From NCBI RefSeq assembly GCF_019456655.1, contig NZ_CP080332.1:5890001-5954000 (forward strand): a stretch of 64,000 nucleotides of DNA, read 5' to 3'. This document shows, piece by piece, positions 44,569 to 52,847 of this stretch. The position numbers and the translations under genes are program-made. The stretch comes from Mycolicibacterium diernhoferi. GTDB taxonomy: Bacteria > Actinomycetota > Actinomycetes > Mycobacteriales > Mycobacteriaceae. Under the pieces are notes generated by a model. That model ran no database searches and was not told the origin of the DNA. It worked only from the letters and a program-made list of their open reading frames with translations. Every line of letters begins with the position of its first letter. Positions within the stretch are counted from its first letter, which is position 1.

Positions 44569-45116
44569 CTGCCACCCACCTCGGCCGGCAGCGGCGGCGG
44601 CAACGGCGTCGTCGATGTCCTGGTCGCCGATGTCGAGGTGGGGGCGGTTGACGTCGTGCTGGACGTCGTCGTCGACGAGGTGACCGTCGGCTGAGCGGTA
44701 CGGCCGGGCTCGTGCACATCGAACAGCTGCTCGTCGCGGATCACCTTCGAGCCCGAACTGATCACCAGCGAGTCGGAGGTGACGGTGTAGGACAGGCCGT
44801 CGTTCTTGGCCACGTACCCGTCCCCGGTCGCGGTGGCCGGCAACACCAGCCGGGCGCCGTCGCGCACCCGCACACCCCGGTACTGGTAGGAGCCGTCGGA
44901 CTGTTGGCAGATGGCGACCCGCGAACTGTCCGTGCTGCCGAAGATGACCGCGGTGGCCGGCGACGCACAGCGCGCCGTGGACTCCACGTAGCCCCGGCTG
45001 TCGGACTCGGGGACGGCCGCGGCCGACGGGGACAGCACCAGGACCGCGGCACCCGCCGCGGCAGCCACGCCCAGATAGAAGGTGGGCGAACCCAGAGAAA
45101 ACCTTGTAGCAGACAT
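44565..45116 (-). CDS. Secreted protein with Ser/Thr/Pro-rich tail
   Basis: The ATG at 45116 gives 183 residues. A signal peptide covers about 1-35 (hydrophobic, ending SAAAVPES). The middle domain (about 36-135) has two Cys and a beta-rich pattern (YQYRGVRVRDGARLVLPA, SYTVTSDSLVISSGSKV). The last 45 residues are nearly all Thr, Ser and Pro (SSTTTSSTTSTAPTSTSAT), likely an extended wall-spanning or glycosylated tail. I do not recognise a family. It is convergent with tetR, overlapping by 4 bp. Confidence 0.68.
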   Translation of the reverse strand: MSATRFSLGSPTFYLGVAAAAGAAVLVLSPSAAAVPESDSRGYVESTARCASPATAVIFGSTDSSRVAICQQSDGSYQYRGVRVRDGARLVLPATATGDGYVAKNDGLSYTVTSDSLVISSGSKVIRDEQLFDVHEPGRTAQPTVTSSTTTSSTTSTAPTSTSATRTSTTPLPPPLPAEVGGS

Positions 45117-45216
45117 CGATCCCAGCTGACCACGACTGTGCGCGCGGGGCCACCACCTATACGGACCCACAACAGAATCGTTAGCGCTTCGTAGCGGTGT
45201 GGCGCAGGCTGTCGGT

Positions 45217-46038
45217 ATGACCGCACTCCACGGCAGGCTCGCACTCATCACCGGCGGTGCCCGCGGGCAGGGCCGCGCCCACGCGATCACCCTGGCCCGA
45301 GCGGGCGCCGACATCATCTTCTGCGATGTCGCCGCCCAGATCGAGGAGGTCGACTACCCGCTGCCGACTCCGGCCGACGTCCAGGACACCGTCCGCGCCG
45401 TCGAAGCCGAGGGCCGGCGCTGCCTCGCGCTCACCGGCGACGTCCGGGATCTGGCCGCCATGCAGAAGGTGGCCGACACCGCACTCGAGCAGTTCGGCCG
45501 CCTCGACATCGTGATCGCGAACGCCGGGATCGCCAGCGGGTCGCCGTTGGCGACGATGACCGAACGGCGCTGGCGGACCATGATCGACGTCAACCTGACG
45601 GGGGTCTTCAACACCTTCCGCGCCGTGCTGCCGCATCTGATCGACCAGGGCACCGGCGGACGCCTGATCGCCACCGCCTCCAGCGTGGCGAGGTCCGGTG
45701 CCCGCGACGCAGCCCATTACGCGGCCGCCAAGGCCGGGGTCGTCGCACTGGTGCGCTCGCTGGCCTACGAGGTCGCCGAGCACGGCATCACCGTCAACGC
45801 ACTGCTGCCCTCGGGCGTGGACACCCCGATGATCCACAACCCGCAGACCTACCGGGTGATCCGTCCGGACCTGGCCGACCCCGAACGCGCCGATGTCGAG
45901 GAGGTCTTCGCCAAGGGCCGTCCCCGCCCCGGACTGCTGTCGCCCGAGGATGTCGCCAACGCGGTGCTGTATCTGGTTTCCGATCAGGGCCGGCTGCGCA
46001 CCGGTGACACCCTGGCCCTGGCCAACGGACTGGACTGA
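45217..46038 (+). CDS. Mycofactocin-coupled SDR oxidoreductase
   Basis: The ATG at 45217 gives 273 residues. [12 protein letters not shown] binds the nicotinamide cofactor, and after [19 protein letters not shown] comes an inserted stretch before the next helix that marks the mycofactocin-dependent SDR family. The catalytic Tyr-Lys is in YAAAKAG. Such enzymes hold NAD(H) tightly and pass electrons to mycofactocin, often oxidising alcohols or terpenoid compounds. No mycofactocin biosynthesis gene is in the window. A GTG start at 45199 is also possible. Confidence 0.85.
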   Translation: MTALHGRLALITGGARGQGRAHAITLARAGADIIFCDVAAQIEEVDYPLPTPADVQDTVRAVEAEGRRCLALTGDVRDLAAMQKVADTALEQFGRLDIVIANAGIASGSPLATMTERRWRTMIDVNLTGVFNTFRAVLPHLIDQGTGGRLIATASSVARSGARDAAHYAAAKAGVVALVRSLAYEVAEHGITVNALLPSGVDTPMIHNPQTYRVIRPDLADPERADVEEVFAKGRPRPGLLSPEDVANAVLYLVSDQGRLRTGDTLALANGLD

Positions 46039-46047
46039 GCCGCAGGG

Positions 46048-47544
46048 CTATTCGAGGTTGCCGTACTCGTCGAACCAGTGCGCCAGCCTGCCCCGGCGGC
46101 TCACCGCACGCAACCGCGCCTCGGCCGCGGCCCGCATCTTGCTGGTGGTCACGATCAACAACTCGTCCCCGGTCGCGATCCGGGTGTCCGGCAGCGGCAC
46201 GAAGGTGTGCCCGTTGCGGATGATCAAGGTGATCACCGCCGGGTCGGGTAACCGCAGTTCCAGAATGGTGACGTTGTGCAACCGCGACGGCGACTGCACC
46301 TTCATGGTGAGCAGTTCGGCGTCGAGCACGTCCAGCGGCGCCGCCTCCACCTGGATCTCGCGGGTCACCTCCCCGCTGGTCAGCCCGAGCAACCCGGCCA
46401 CCAGCCGCAGGCTCGGGGCCTGGATCAGCGTGAAGATCACCACCAGGATGAAGACGATGTTGAGCAGCCGGGAACTGCCGGTCACCCCGGCGACGATCGG
46501 GAACGTCGCCAGCACGATGGGGACCGCGCCGCGCAGGCCGGCCCAGGACAGGAACAGCTGCTCCCGCAACGGAACACCGAATCCGATCAGCGACACCGCG
46601 ACCGACACCGGACGGGCCACCAGCAGCAGCACCAGGCCGATGACGATGGCCGGCACGATGTCGCCGGCCAGTTCGGTGGGGCGCACCAGCAGCCCCAGCA
46701 CCACGAACAACCCGATCTGTGCCAGCCAGCCCAACCCCTCGGCGAACGAGCGGGTGGCGGATCGGTGCGGCAGGCCCGAGTTCGCGAGCACCACCGCGGC
46801 CAGATAGGCGGCCAGGAATCCGCTGGCATGCACGCTGCCCGCCGCGGCGAAGGCCACCACACCCAGCCCGAAGGTGGCGATCGGGTACAGGCCGGAGGCC
46901 GGCAACGCGATGCGCCGCAACGTCACTGCACCGAGAAGCCCGGTGCCCAAACCGATCACGGCGCCGGCCAGGAGTTCGAAGCCGATCTCGCCAAGGGTGC
47001 CGGCCGGCTCGAACACGAACGGCACCACGCTGAACATCAGCACCAGGATGACCGCCGGCGCATCGTTGAAACCGGATTCGGCCTCCAGCAATCCGGCCAG
47101 CCGGCGCGGCAACGGGAGCACCCGCAGCACCGAGAAGACCGCCGCGGCATCGGTCGAGGACACGATGGCGCCCAGCAGCAGGGCCAGCTGCCAATCGAAG
47201 TCGAGCAGAAAATGCGCTCCGGCGGCGGTGATCGCGGTGCTCACCAGCACGCCGACGGTCGCCAGCGCCCCGGCCGGCGCGAGCACCCTACGGATATCGG
47301 CGAACCTGGTGGTCAGACCGCCCTCGACCAGGATCACCGCCAGCGCGGCGGTGCAGATGTTGCGGGCCATCTCGATGCTGTCGAAATCCAGCCCCAGCCC
47401 GTCGTGGCCGAGCACCATCCCGACCAACAGGAAGAACAACAGCGCCGGGAAACCCACCCGCGTCGCGACCCGGGTGCCGACGATGCTGGCGAGCAGCACC
47501 AGACCCCCGATCAGCATCGCCAGGTAGAGCTCGTGCAGGGTCAT
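46048..47544 (-). CDS. Potassium/proton antiporter (CPA1 type) with RCK_C domain
   Basis: The 498-residue protein has about twelve membrane helices of the Na+(K+)/H+ exchanger fold, with SSTDAAAVFSVL as the ion-binding motif. Residues about 395-485 form an RCK_C (TrkA-C) domain that senses nucleotide or ions, as in CvrA/NhaP2-type K+/H+ antiporters. It would expel K+ in exchange for protons. The divergent neighbour, 16 bp away, encodes another K+-related regulator. A TATCTT at -11 to -6 from the ATG suits a leaderless transcript. Confidence 0.87.
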   Translation of the reverse strand: MTLHELYLAMLIGGLVLLASIVGTRVATRVGFPALLFFLLVGMVLGHDGLGLDFDSIEMARNICTAALAVILVEGGLTTRFADIRRVLAPAGALATVGVLVSTAITAAGAHFLLDFDWQLALLLGAIVSSTDAAAVFSVLRVLPLPRRLAGLLEAESGFNDAPAVILVLMFSVVPFVFEPAGTLGEIGFELLAGAVIGLGTGLLGAVTLRRIALPASGLYPIATFGLGVVAFAAAGSVHASGFLAAYLAAVVLANSGLPHRSATRSFAEGLGWLAQIGLFVVLGLLVRPTELAGDIVPAIVIGLVLLLVARPVSVAVSLIGFGVPLREQLFLSWAGLRGAVPIVLATFPIVAGVTGSSRLLNIVFILVVIFTLIQAPSLRLVAGLLGLTSGEVTREIQVEAAPLDVLDAELLTMKVQSPSRLHNVTILELRLPDPAVITLIIRNGHTFVPLPDTRIATGDELLIVTTSKMRAAAEARLRAVSRRGRLAHWFDEYGNLE

Positions 47545-47560
47545 ACGTCAAGATATCGAG

Positions 47561-48199
47561 GTGGCCGTACGCAAGATGCGGATCGGAATAGCCGGCGCCG
47601 GCAACGTCGGCCGGTCGGTCGCGCAGGAGCTGCTCGACTACGGGCACAAGGTGCTGCTGATCGAACGGGAGCGGCGCCGTTTCGAACCGCACACCGTGCC
47701 CGCAGCGGACTGGCTGCTCGCCGATGCGTGCGAGTTGTCCGCCCTGCAGGAGGCCGGTGCGCAGACCTGCGACGTGATGATCGCCGCCACCGGCGACGAC
47801 AGGGCGAACCTGGTGGTCGGTCTGCTCGCCAAGACCGAGTTCGCGGTGCCCCGGGTGGTCGCGCGGATCAACGACATCGACAATCAGTGGCTGTTCAGTC
47901 AGGACTGGGGCATCGACGTGGCGGTGTCCACCCCGGGGGCGCTGGCCGCCGGAGTGGAGGGCGCCATCGACGTCGGGCACCTGATCCGGTTGATGGGCCT
48001 GCGCGAGGGCCGCGCCGCACTGACCAAACTGACTCTGCCACAAGATAACCCGCTCATCGGTCAGCGGGTGGACCAACTGGACCTGCCCGGTAACACCGCG
48101 CTGGTGACGCTGCTGCGCGGCAACACCGTCCTGGTTCCGCGGCCCGAGGACACCTTCGAGGCCGGCGATGAGCTGCTGCTGATCGGCGGCGACACCTGA
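47561..48199 (+). CDS. TrkA-family K+ transport regulatory subunit (RCK_N/RCK_C)
   Basis: The 212-residue protein has a Rossmann RCK_N domain opening MRIGIAGAGNVGRSVAQELL, and a C-terminal RCK_C domain (about 140-212). It binds NAD(H) or ATP and gates K+ channels or transporters; M. tuberculosis CeoB/CeoC are relatives. Here it stands alone with no TrkH channel gene beside it, so its partner may be the divergent antiporter or a distant channel. Start is GTG at 47561, or ATG at 47576. Confidence 0.86.
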   Translation: MAVRKMRIGIAGAGNVGRSVAQELLDYGHKVLLIERERRRFEPHTVPAADWLLADACELSALQEAGAQTCDVMIAATGDDRANLVVGLLAKTEFAVPRVVARINDIDNQWLFSQDWGIDVAVSTPGALAAGVEGAIDVGHLIRLMGLREGRAALTKLTLPQDNPLIGQRVDQLDLPGNTALVTLLRGNTVLVPRPEDTFEAGDELLLIGGDT

Positions 48200-48201
48200 G
48201 G

Positions 48202-50991
48202 TCAGCCCGGCAGGGCGCGGGTGCGCAGCTGCCGGCGTGAGGTGATCCCGAGCTTGACGAACACCTTGCGTAGATGCCACTCCACGGTATGCGTGCTGAT
48301 GAACAACTGTGCGCCGATCTCCTGGTTGGTCAGTCCGTCCGCGGCCAGCCGGGCGATCTGAGATTCCTGCGCGGTCAATTGGTCTCCGGAGGCGACCGGT
48401 TGTTTGCGGACCTTCGCACCGCCGGCCACCAGTTCCCGGCGGGCCCGGTCGGCGAAGGCCTGAGCGCCCATCCGGGTGAACATGTCATGCGCCCGGCCCA
48501 GGTGGGCCCGGGCGTCGCTGCGCCGGTTCGCCCGGCGCAGCCATTCGCCGTAGCTCAGGTGGCTGCGGGCGAGCTGGGCCACCGCACTGCTGCGCTCGAA
48601 CCGCGCGATCGCCTCGGTGAACAACCGGTCGGCGTCCTCGTCGTCGGCGAGCAGCGCCTGGGCCTTGGCCACCGCACCCAGCCCGGAGTCGGTTCCGCTG
48701 GTACCGGCTCGTGCTTCCAGCGCCCGGGCGGCGTGGCGCGCGATGTCCAGTTCGCCGAGATGCGCTGCGGATTCCACCAATTCGGTCAGACACCAGCCGC
48801 CGAATCCCAGGTTGAGATACTCGACGGAGCGGTTTGCCGCCGCGAACGCCTCGTCGTAGCGGCCCATCCCGTTGTAGAGCACCGCCGTGCAGAATCCGGC
48901 CACGTCCAGCAGCCGGCCCTCGCGCCGGCGGGTCCCGTCGGCGGCCGCCGCCTCGATCAGGCCGACCGCGTCGGCCGGGGTTCCACGCCAGGCCGCCAGG
49001 TGCAGCCGGTGGTACTTGATCAGCCGGTACCCGGTGGCCGCCGAGATCGCGTCGGCCTCGTCGAGATAATTGGCGGCGGCGCCGAATTCTCCTTCCAGCA
49101 CACAGGTTCCGGCCCGGAAAGCCAGGGCTGCCGGCAGGACGGTCAGTGCCCCGGTGTCGCGGGCGAACCGCACCATCACCGCGGCCATCCGGCGGTTCAC
49201 CTCCTCATCCCAGAGTTCACCGCCCACGGACTCCTGCACGATGGGGAACGCCAGGGACAGCATGCTCAGCGCCCCGGCATCGTTGCGCCGGGCCTGTTCG
49301 CACCATAGGTCCAGTGCCGTGCGCAGGGATCGGCTGCCGGCGCCCGGCCCGTCGATGATCAGTTCGGCGACGCCGCTGAGCAGGTGGTCGATCGGCCGGT
49401 GGATCTGGGTGACCTTGCCGATGGCGGTGCGCGCGGCCCCGGCGACGCGTTCGATCGCCCCGGGTTCGCCGTGTGAGCCGGCGAACATGGTCGCCGCGAG
49501 CGCCTCCAGATAGGTGTCCCGGGCCAGTTCGTCATCGAGACCGTCCAGGCCGCGGGCGGCCGCCAGCAGTCCGGCCGCCGCATCGGCCACCTGCGGCGCA
49601 CCGAGGTCACCGCCGCGGCTGCGGCTGAACTCCATCTGTGCCCGCAACCGGGTGACCTGCGCGCGTTGCAGAGCGGTCAGCGGGCACAGTTCGGCCGAGG
49701 CCAGCAGGTCCTGCGCCGCCGCCGGTGCGGCCGCGTCACGTTTGGCCTGGGCGGCCGCCAGCGCCCGGGAGCCGCGCCGGGCCGGATCCGAGGTGAGCAC
49801 CGCGGCGCGTTCCAGGAAGGCCGCCGCGGCCGCGACACCGCCGCGGTTGTGCGCCCGCCCGGCCGAGGTCTCCAGGTCCGCGGCCACCTCGTCGTCGGGA
49901 CCCGCCGACGCGTTCGCCGCATGCCAGGCCCGCCGGTCCGGGTCCGATGCGGGATCGGTGGCCGCCGCCAGCGCGCCGTGCACCGCCCGGCGCTCGGCGA
50001 CGGTGGCCGCCAGGTAGGCGGCCGAGCGCATCAGCGGATGATGGAACCGCATCCGCGGACCGAATTCGATGATCCCGGCGTCCTCTGCGGGCCCGAGGGC
50101 ATCCACCGGGATGCCGAGATACGCTGCGGCGCGCAGGAACAGCGCCGCGTCGCCGACGGGCTCGGCGGCGGCCGCCAGCACCAGCTGCCGGGTCGGCGCG
50201 GGCAGCGCCTTGATCCGGGACACGAACCGTTCTTCGAGTCTGCCCGCCGAGTGATGGGTGCCCGAAGCGAATCCGCCGGCCAGTTCGGCGGCCGACAGGT
50301 TGCGGGGCAGTTCCAGCAGCGCCAGCGGGATTCCCCGGGTCTCGGCGATGTAGCGGTCGCGGATCCGTTCATCGAGGCGTCCGGGCATCACCGATTCGAG
50401 CAGTTCGCGGGCGCCGGTGTCGTCCAATCCCGCGATCGGCAGCTGCGGTAGGCCGGGCAGCACCGGGGCCCCGCCGTCACGGAGGCCGAACACCAACGCC
50501 ACCGGTTCGGCGAGCAGGCGCCGGGCCACGAAGCCCAGCGTCTGCACCGATACCTCGTCGAGCCATTGCACGTCGTCGACCAGGCACAGCACCGGCTGGG
50601 TGTCGGCGGCCGACGCCAGCAGGCTCAGTACCGCAAGGCCGACCAGGAAGCGGTCGGGGGCGGGCCCGGCACCCAGGCCGAAGGCCACGTCGAGGGCTTC
50701 GCGCTGGGGTCCCGGCAGGTCGTCGAGGCGATCGAGCAGCGGCCCGCAGAGTTGCTGCAACCCGGCGAACGCCAGTTCCATATCGGATTGGATGCCCGCG
50801 ACCCGGGTGACCCGGAATCCGTCGGCCTGCGCCGACAGGTATTGCAGCAGGGCGGTTTTGCCGACGCCCGGCTCACCGTGCAACACCAGGACCCGACTGT
50901 CACCGGAGCGGGCTGCGGCCAGCACCTCGCGCAGTGCCTCGCATTCCCGATCGCGCCCGCGAAGCACCGGCCCGTGCCTCTCACCCGGCAT
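48202..50991 (-). CDS. LuxR-family regulator with AAA ATPase domain (LAL/MalT-like)
   Basis: A 929-residue protein with an N-terminal STAND ATPase (GRDRECEALREVL, Walker A GEPGVGKT at 39-46, Walker B CLVDDVQWLD), a long helical-repeat middle part and a C-terminal LuxR helix-turn-helix (LTAQESQIARLAADGLTNQE, then FISTHTVEWHLRKVFVKLGI). Such regulators activate metabolic or natural-product genes. It starts 11 bp after the NmrA-like gene at 51003, so it is probably cotranscribed with those oxidoreductases and may regulate them. Confidence 0.92.
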   Translation of the reverse strand: MPGERHGPVLRGRDRECEALREVLAAARSGDSRVLVLHGEPGVGKTALLQYLSAQADGFRVTRVAGIQSDMELAFAGLQQLCGPLLDRLDDLPGPQREALDVAFGLGAGPAPDRFLVGLAVLSLLASAADTQPVLCLVDDVQWLDEVSVQTLGFVARRLLAEPVALVFGLRDGGAPVLPGLPQLPIAGLDDTGARELLESVMPGRLDERIRDRYIAETRGIPLALLELPRNLSAAELAGGFASGTHHSAGRLEERFVSRIKALPAPTRQLVLAAAAEPVGDAALFLRAAAYLGIPVDALGPAEDAGIIEFGPRMRFHHPLMRSAAYLAATVAERRAVHGALAAATDPASDPDRRAWHAANASAGPDDEVAADLETSAGRAHNRGGVAAAAAFLERAAVLTSDPARRGSRALAAAQAKRDAAAPAAAQDLLASAELCPLTALQRAQVTRLRAQMEFSRSRGGDLGAPQVADAAAGLLAAARGLDGLDDELARDTYLEALAATMFAGSHGEPGAIERVAGAARTAIGKVTQIHRPIDHLLSGVAELIIDGPGAGSRSLRTALDLWCEQARRNDAGALSMLSLAFPIVQESVGGELWDEEVNRRMAAVMVRFARDTGALTVLPAALAFRAGTCVLEGEFGAAANYLDEADAISAATGYRLIKYHRLHLAAWRGTPADAVGLIEAAAADGTRRREGRLLDVAGFCTAVLYNGMGRYDEAFAAANRSVEYLNLGFGGWCLTELVESAAHLGELDIARHAARALEARAGTSGTDSGLGAVAKAQALLADDEDADRLFTEAIARFERSSAVAQLARSHLSYGEWLRRANRRSDARAHLGRAHDMFTRMGAQAFADRARRELVAGGAKVRKQPVASGDQLTAQESQIARLAADGLTNQEIGAQLFISTHTVEWHLRKVFVKLGITSRRQLRTRALPG

Positions 50992-51002
50992 GCTTGAGCA
51001 TG

Positions 51003-51758
51003 CTATCCACCGATCCGGCCCAGCAACCAGTCTTCCAACCGGGTTTCGAACCGGATCGCCGTGCGGGACGGGAGCAGGGTGCGTTCCCGGATACCGATAC
51101 CCCAGTACGGCGCCGCCGGATCTCCGAGTACGCGGCGGCGGTCGCCCCGGGTGAGGAACGCGATGCGCACGATCTCGTCGAGCCGGTAGGTGCGCGGTCC
51201 GCTGACCTCGAGAACACCGCCGATCGGGTCACCGACGGCGGCGATGACGACCGCCTCGGCGGCGTCGGCGCGGGCGATCGGGCTGACCAGTACCGGCGGT
51301 AGCCGCACGACCTCACCGACGGTGCCGTATTCGGCGACGGTGTCCAGGAATTCGAAGAAGCCGGTGGCGCGCACGATGGTGTGCGGTACCGGGCCCGCGG
51401 CGATCAGCTTCTCCTGCAACAGCTTCGCGGCGAAGTACCCCTTGCCGAGTGCCAGCAGATCGACGCCCACCACCGACAGCACCACGTGGTGGCGGATTCC
51501 CGCGGTCACCTCGGCCGCCAGCAGGTTCACTGTCGAGGTGGCGAAGAACTCGCGCGCCACCGCATCGTCGTGCGACGGTGCGTCGGTGGCGTCGACCACG
51601 GTGGTGGCACCGCGCAGCGCCTCGGGCAATCCGGTTCCGGTGACGGTGTCGACCCCGGTCCCCCTGGCCGCGATCACCGCGTCATGACCGATGTCGGTCA
51701 GACCGCGCACGACCAGCGAGCCCACCCTGCCGGTGCCGCCGACGACGACTATGCGCAC
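51003..51758 (-). CDS. NmrA-like NAD(P)-binding protein, second tandem paralog
   Basis: The 251-residue protein starts with GTG inside the previous gene. RIVVVGGTGRVGSLVV is the GxxGxxG cofactor motif of atypical SDRs. The classic YxxxK is not conserved (AKLLQEKLI in its place), as in NmrA-like sensors and quinone reductases. It shares with its upstream neighbour the same layout (IVRATxFxEFxD, RADAAEAV against AEDVATAV, DPAAPYxG). Function may be redox sensing or NADPH-dependent reduction of quinones. Confidence 0.8.
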   Translation of the reverse strand: MRIVVVGGTGRVGSLVVRGLTDIGHDAVIAARGTGVDTVTGTGLPEALRGATTVVDATDAPSHDDAVAREFFATSTVNLLAAEVTAGIRHHVVLSVVGVDLLALGKGYFAAKLLQEKLIAAGPVPHTIVRATGFFEFLDTVAEYGTVGEVVRLPPVLVSPIARADAAEAVVIAAVGDPIGGVLEVSGPRTYRLDEIVRIAFLTRGDRRRVLGDPAAPYWGIGIRERTLLPSRTAIRFETRLEDWLLGRIGG

Positions 51759-52486
51759 CAGTCGGCGAAGGTGGTCTCGAAGATGACGGCGTCGCCGAGG
51801 GGCACGATGCTGCGGTCGTCGATGACCGCGCCGAAGTAGGGAGCCGCGGGGTCGGTGACGACCTGCCGGGCGTCGCCCTTGGCGGCCAGCCCGGTCCGGA
51901 CGAAGTCGTCCATCCCGATCCGTTGCGGGCCGGCGATCTCGCGGGGCCCGTTGACCGGGGTGCCGGCGGCGGCCCGGGCGACGGCGGTGGCGACGTCCTC
52001 GGCCGCGATCGGCTGCATGGCGGCGTGCGGGAGCCGGATCACGTCGCCGTCGGTGGCCGATCCGGCGATGGCATCGACGAATTCGTAGAACTGGGTGGCC
52101 CGCACGATGGTGTGCGGGACGCCCGATTCGGTGATGAGTTTCTCCTGGGCGACCTTGGCCCGCATGTACCCGCTGTCGGGGACGCCGGCCGCACCCACCA
52201 CCGACAGCGCCACATGGTGGCCGACACCCTGCTCGCGCTCGGCGGCCAGCAGATTGCGGGTGGAGGTGGTGAAGAACGCCAGCACATCGTCGTCGGCGAA
52301 GGACGGCGAATTGGTGACGTCGACGACGACGTCGGCGCCGGTCAGCGCCGCGGCCACGCCGTCACCAGAGATGGTGTCCACGCCCGTGCGCGGGGACACC
52401 CCGACCGCGTCGTGGCCGAGTTCGGTGAGCTTGGCGACGACCTTGGAACCGATCAGCCCGGTGCCGCCGATGATGACGATTTTCAT
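51749..52486 (-). CDS. NmrA-like NAD(P)-binding protein, first tandem paralog
   Basis: From the ATG at 52486 the protein has 245 residues. KIVIIGGTGLIGSKVV is the dinucleotide-binding motif, and VPHTIVRATQFYEFVDA is typical of the group. It overlaps its paralog downstream by 10 bp. The two arose by duplication, judging from colinear similarity. Reading frames upstream of the ATG belong to no gene. A cupin gene precedes it by 61 bp in the same direction. Confidence 0.8.
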   Translation of the reverse strand: MKIVIIGGTGLIGSKVVAKLTELGHDAVGVSPRTGVDTISGDGVAAALTGADVVVDVTNSPSFADDDVLAFFTTSTRNLLAAEREQGVGHHVALSVVGAAGVPDSGYMRAKVAQEKLITESGVPHTIVRATQFYEFVDAIAGSATDGDVIRLPHAAMQPIAAEDVATAVARAAAGTPVNGPREIAGPQRIGMDDFVRTGLAAKGDARQVVTDPAAPYFGAVIDDRSIVPLGDAVIFETTFADWCA

Positions 52487-52547
52487 GTCTTCAGCGTGCG
52501 CGCCGGGGCGGCGGGTGCAAACCCTTGAAAGTCCGTAGTCCGGTGGC

Positions 52548-52838
52548 TCAGCGGAGCCGCTCGACCTCGATGAAGACCACCGGGTCGGTGCTTCCCCGGT
52601 TCTCCACCTGGTGCTCCACCCCCGCGCTGCGGGTGTAGCTGACACCCGTCTGCAGATGCGCCGGCGTCGCGGTACCGTCGGGGGTGACCACGTGCATGGT
52701 CGCGTCGCGCAGCGGGACCACCACATAGTCGTGGTCGTGGCGGTGCATGGGGATCGCGCCGCCGGGTTCGATGGTCCACCGGGTGACCCGGAACCGCCCG
52801 TCGTCGCTCTGTATTTCGCCGTGAGATCCCGTACTCAT
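52548..52838 (-). CDS. Small cupin-domain protein
   Basis: The 96-residue protein is a single cupin barrel. The first metal-binding motif is PMHRHDHDYVVVPL and the second region includes AGVEHQVENRGS, giving the usual His/Glu ligands for a divalent metal. Single cupins may be small dioxygenases, isomerases or sensors. It heads the group of NmrA-like genes and follows the VWA gene by 9 bp in the same direction, so it may belong to either transcript. The function is unknown. Confidence 0.8.
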   Translation of the reverse strand: MSTGSHGEIQSDDGRFRVTRWTIEPGGAIPMHRHDHDYVVVPLRDATMHVVTPDGTATPAHLQTGVSYTRSAGVEHQVENRGSTDPVVFIEVERLR

Positions 52839-52847
52839 CCGGCGAGG

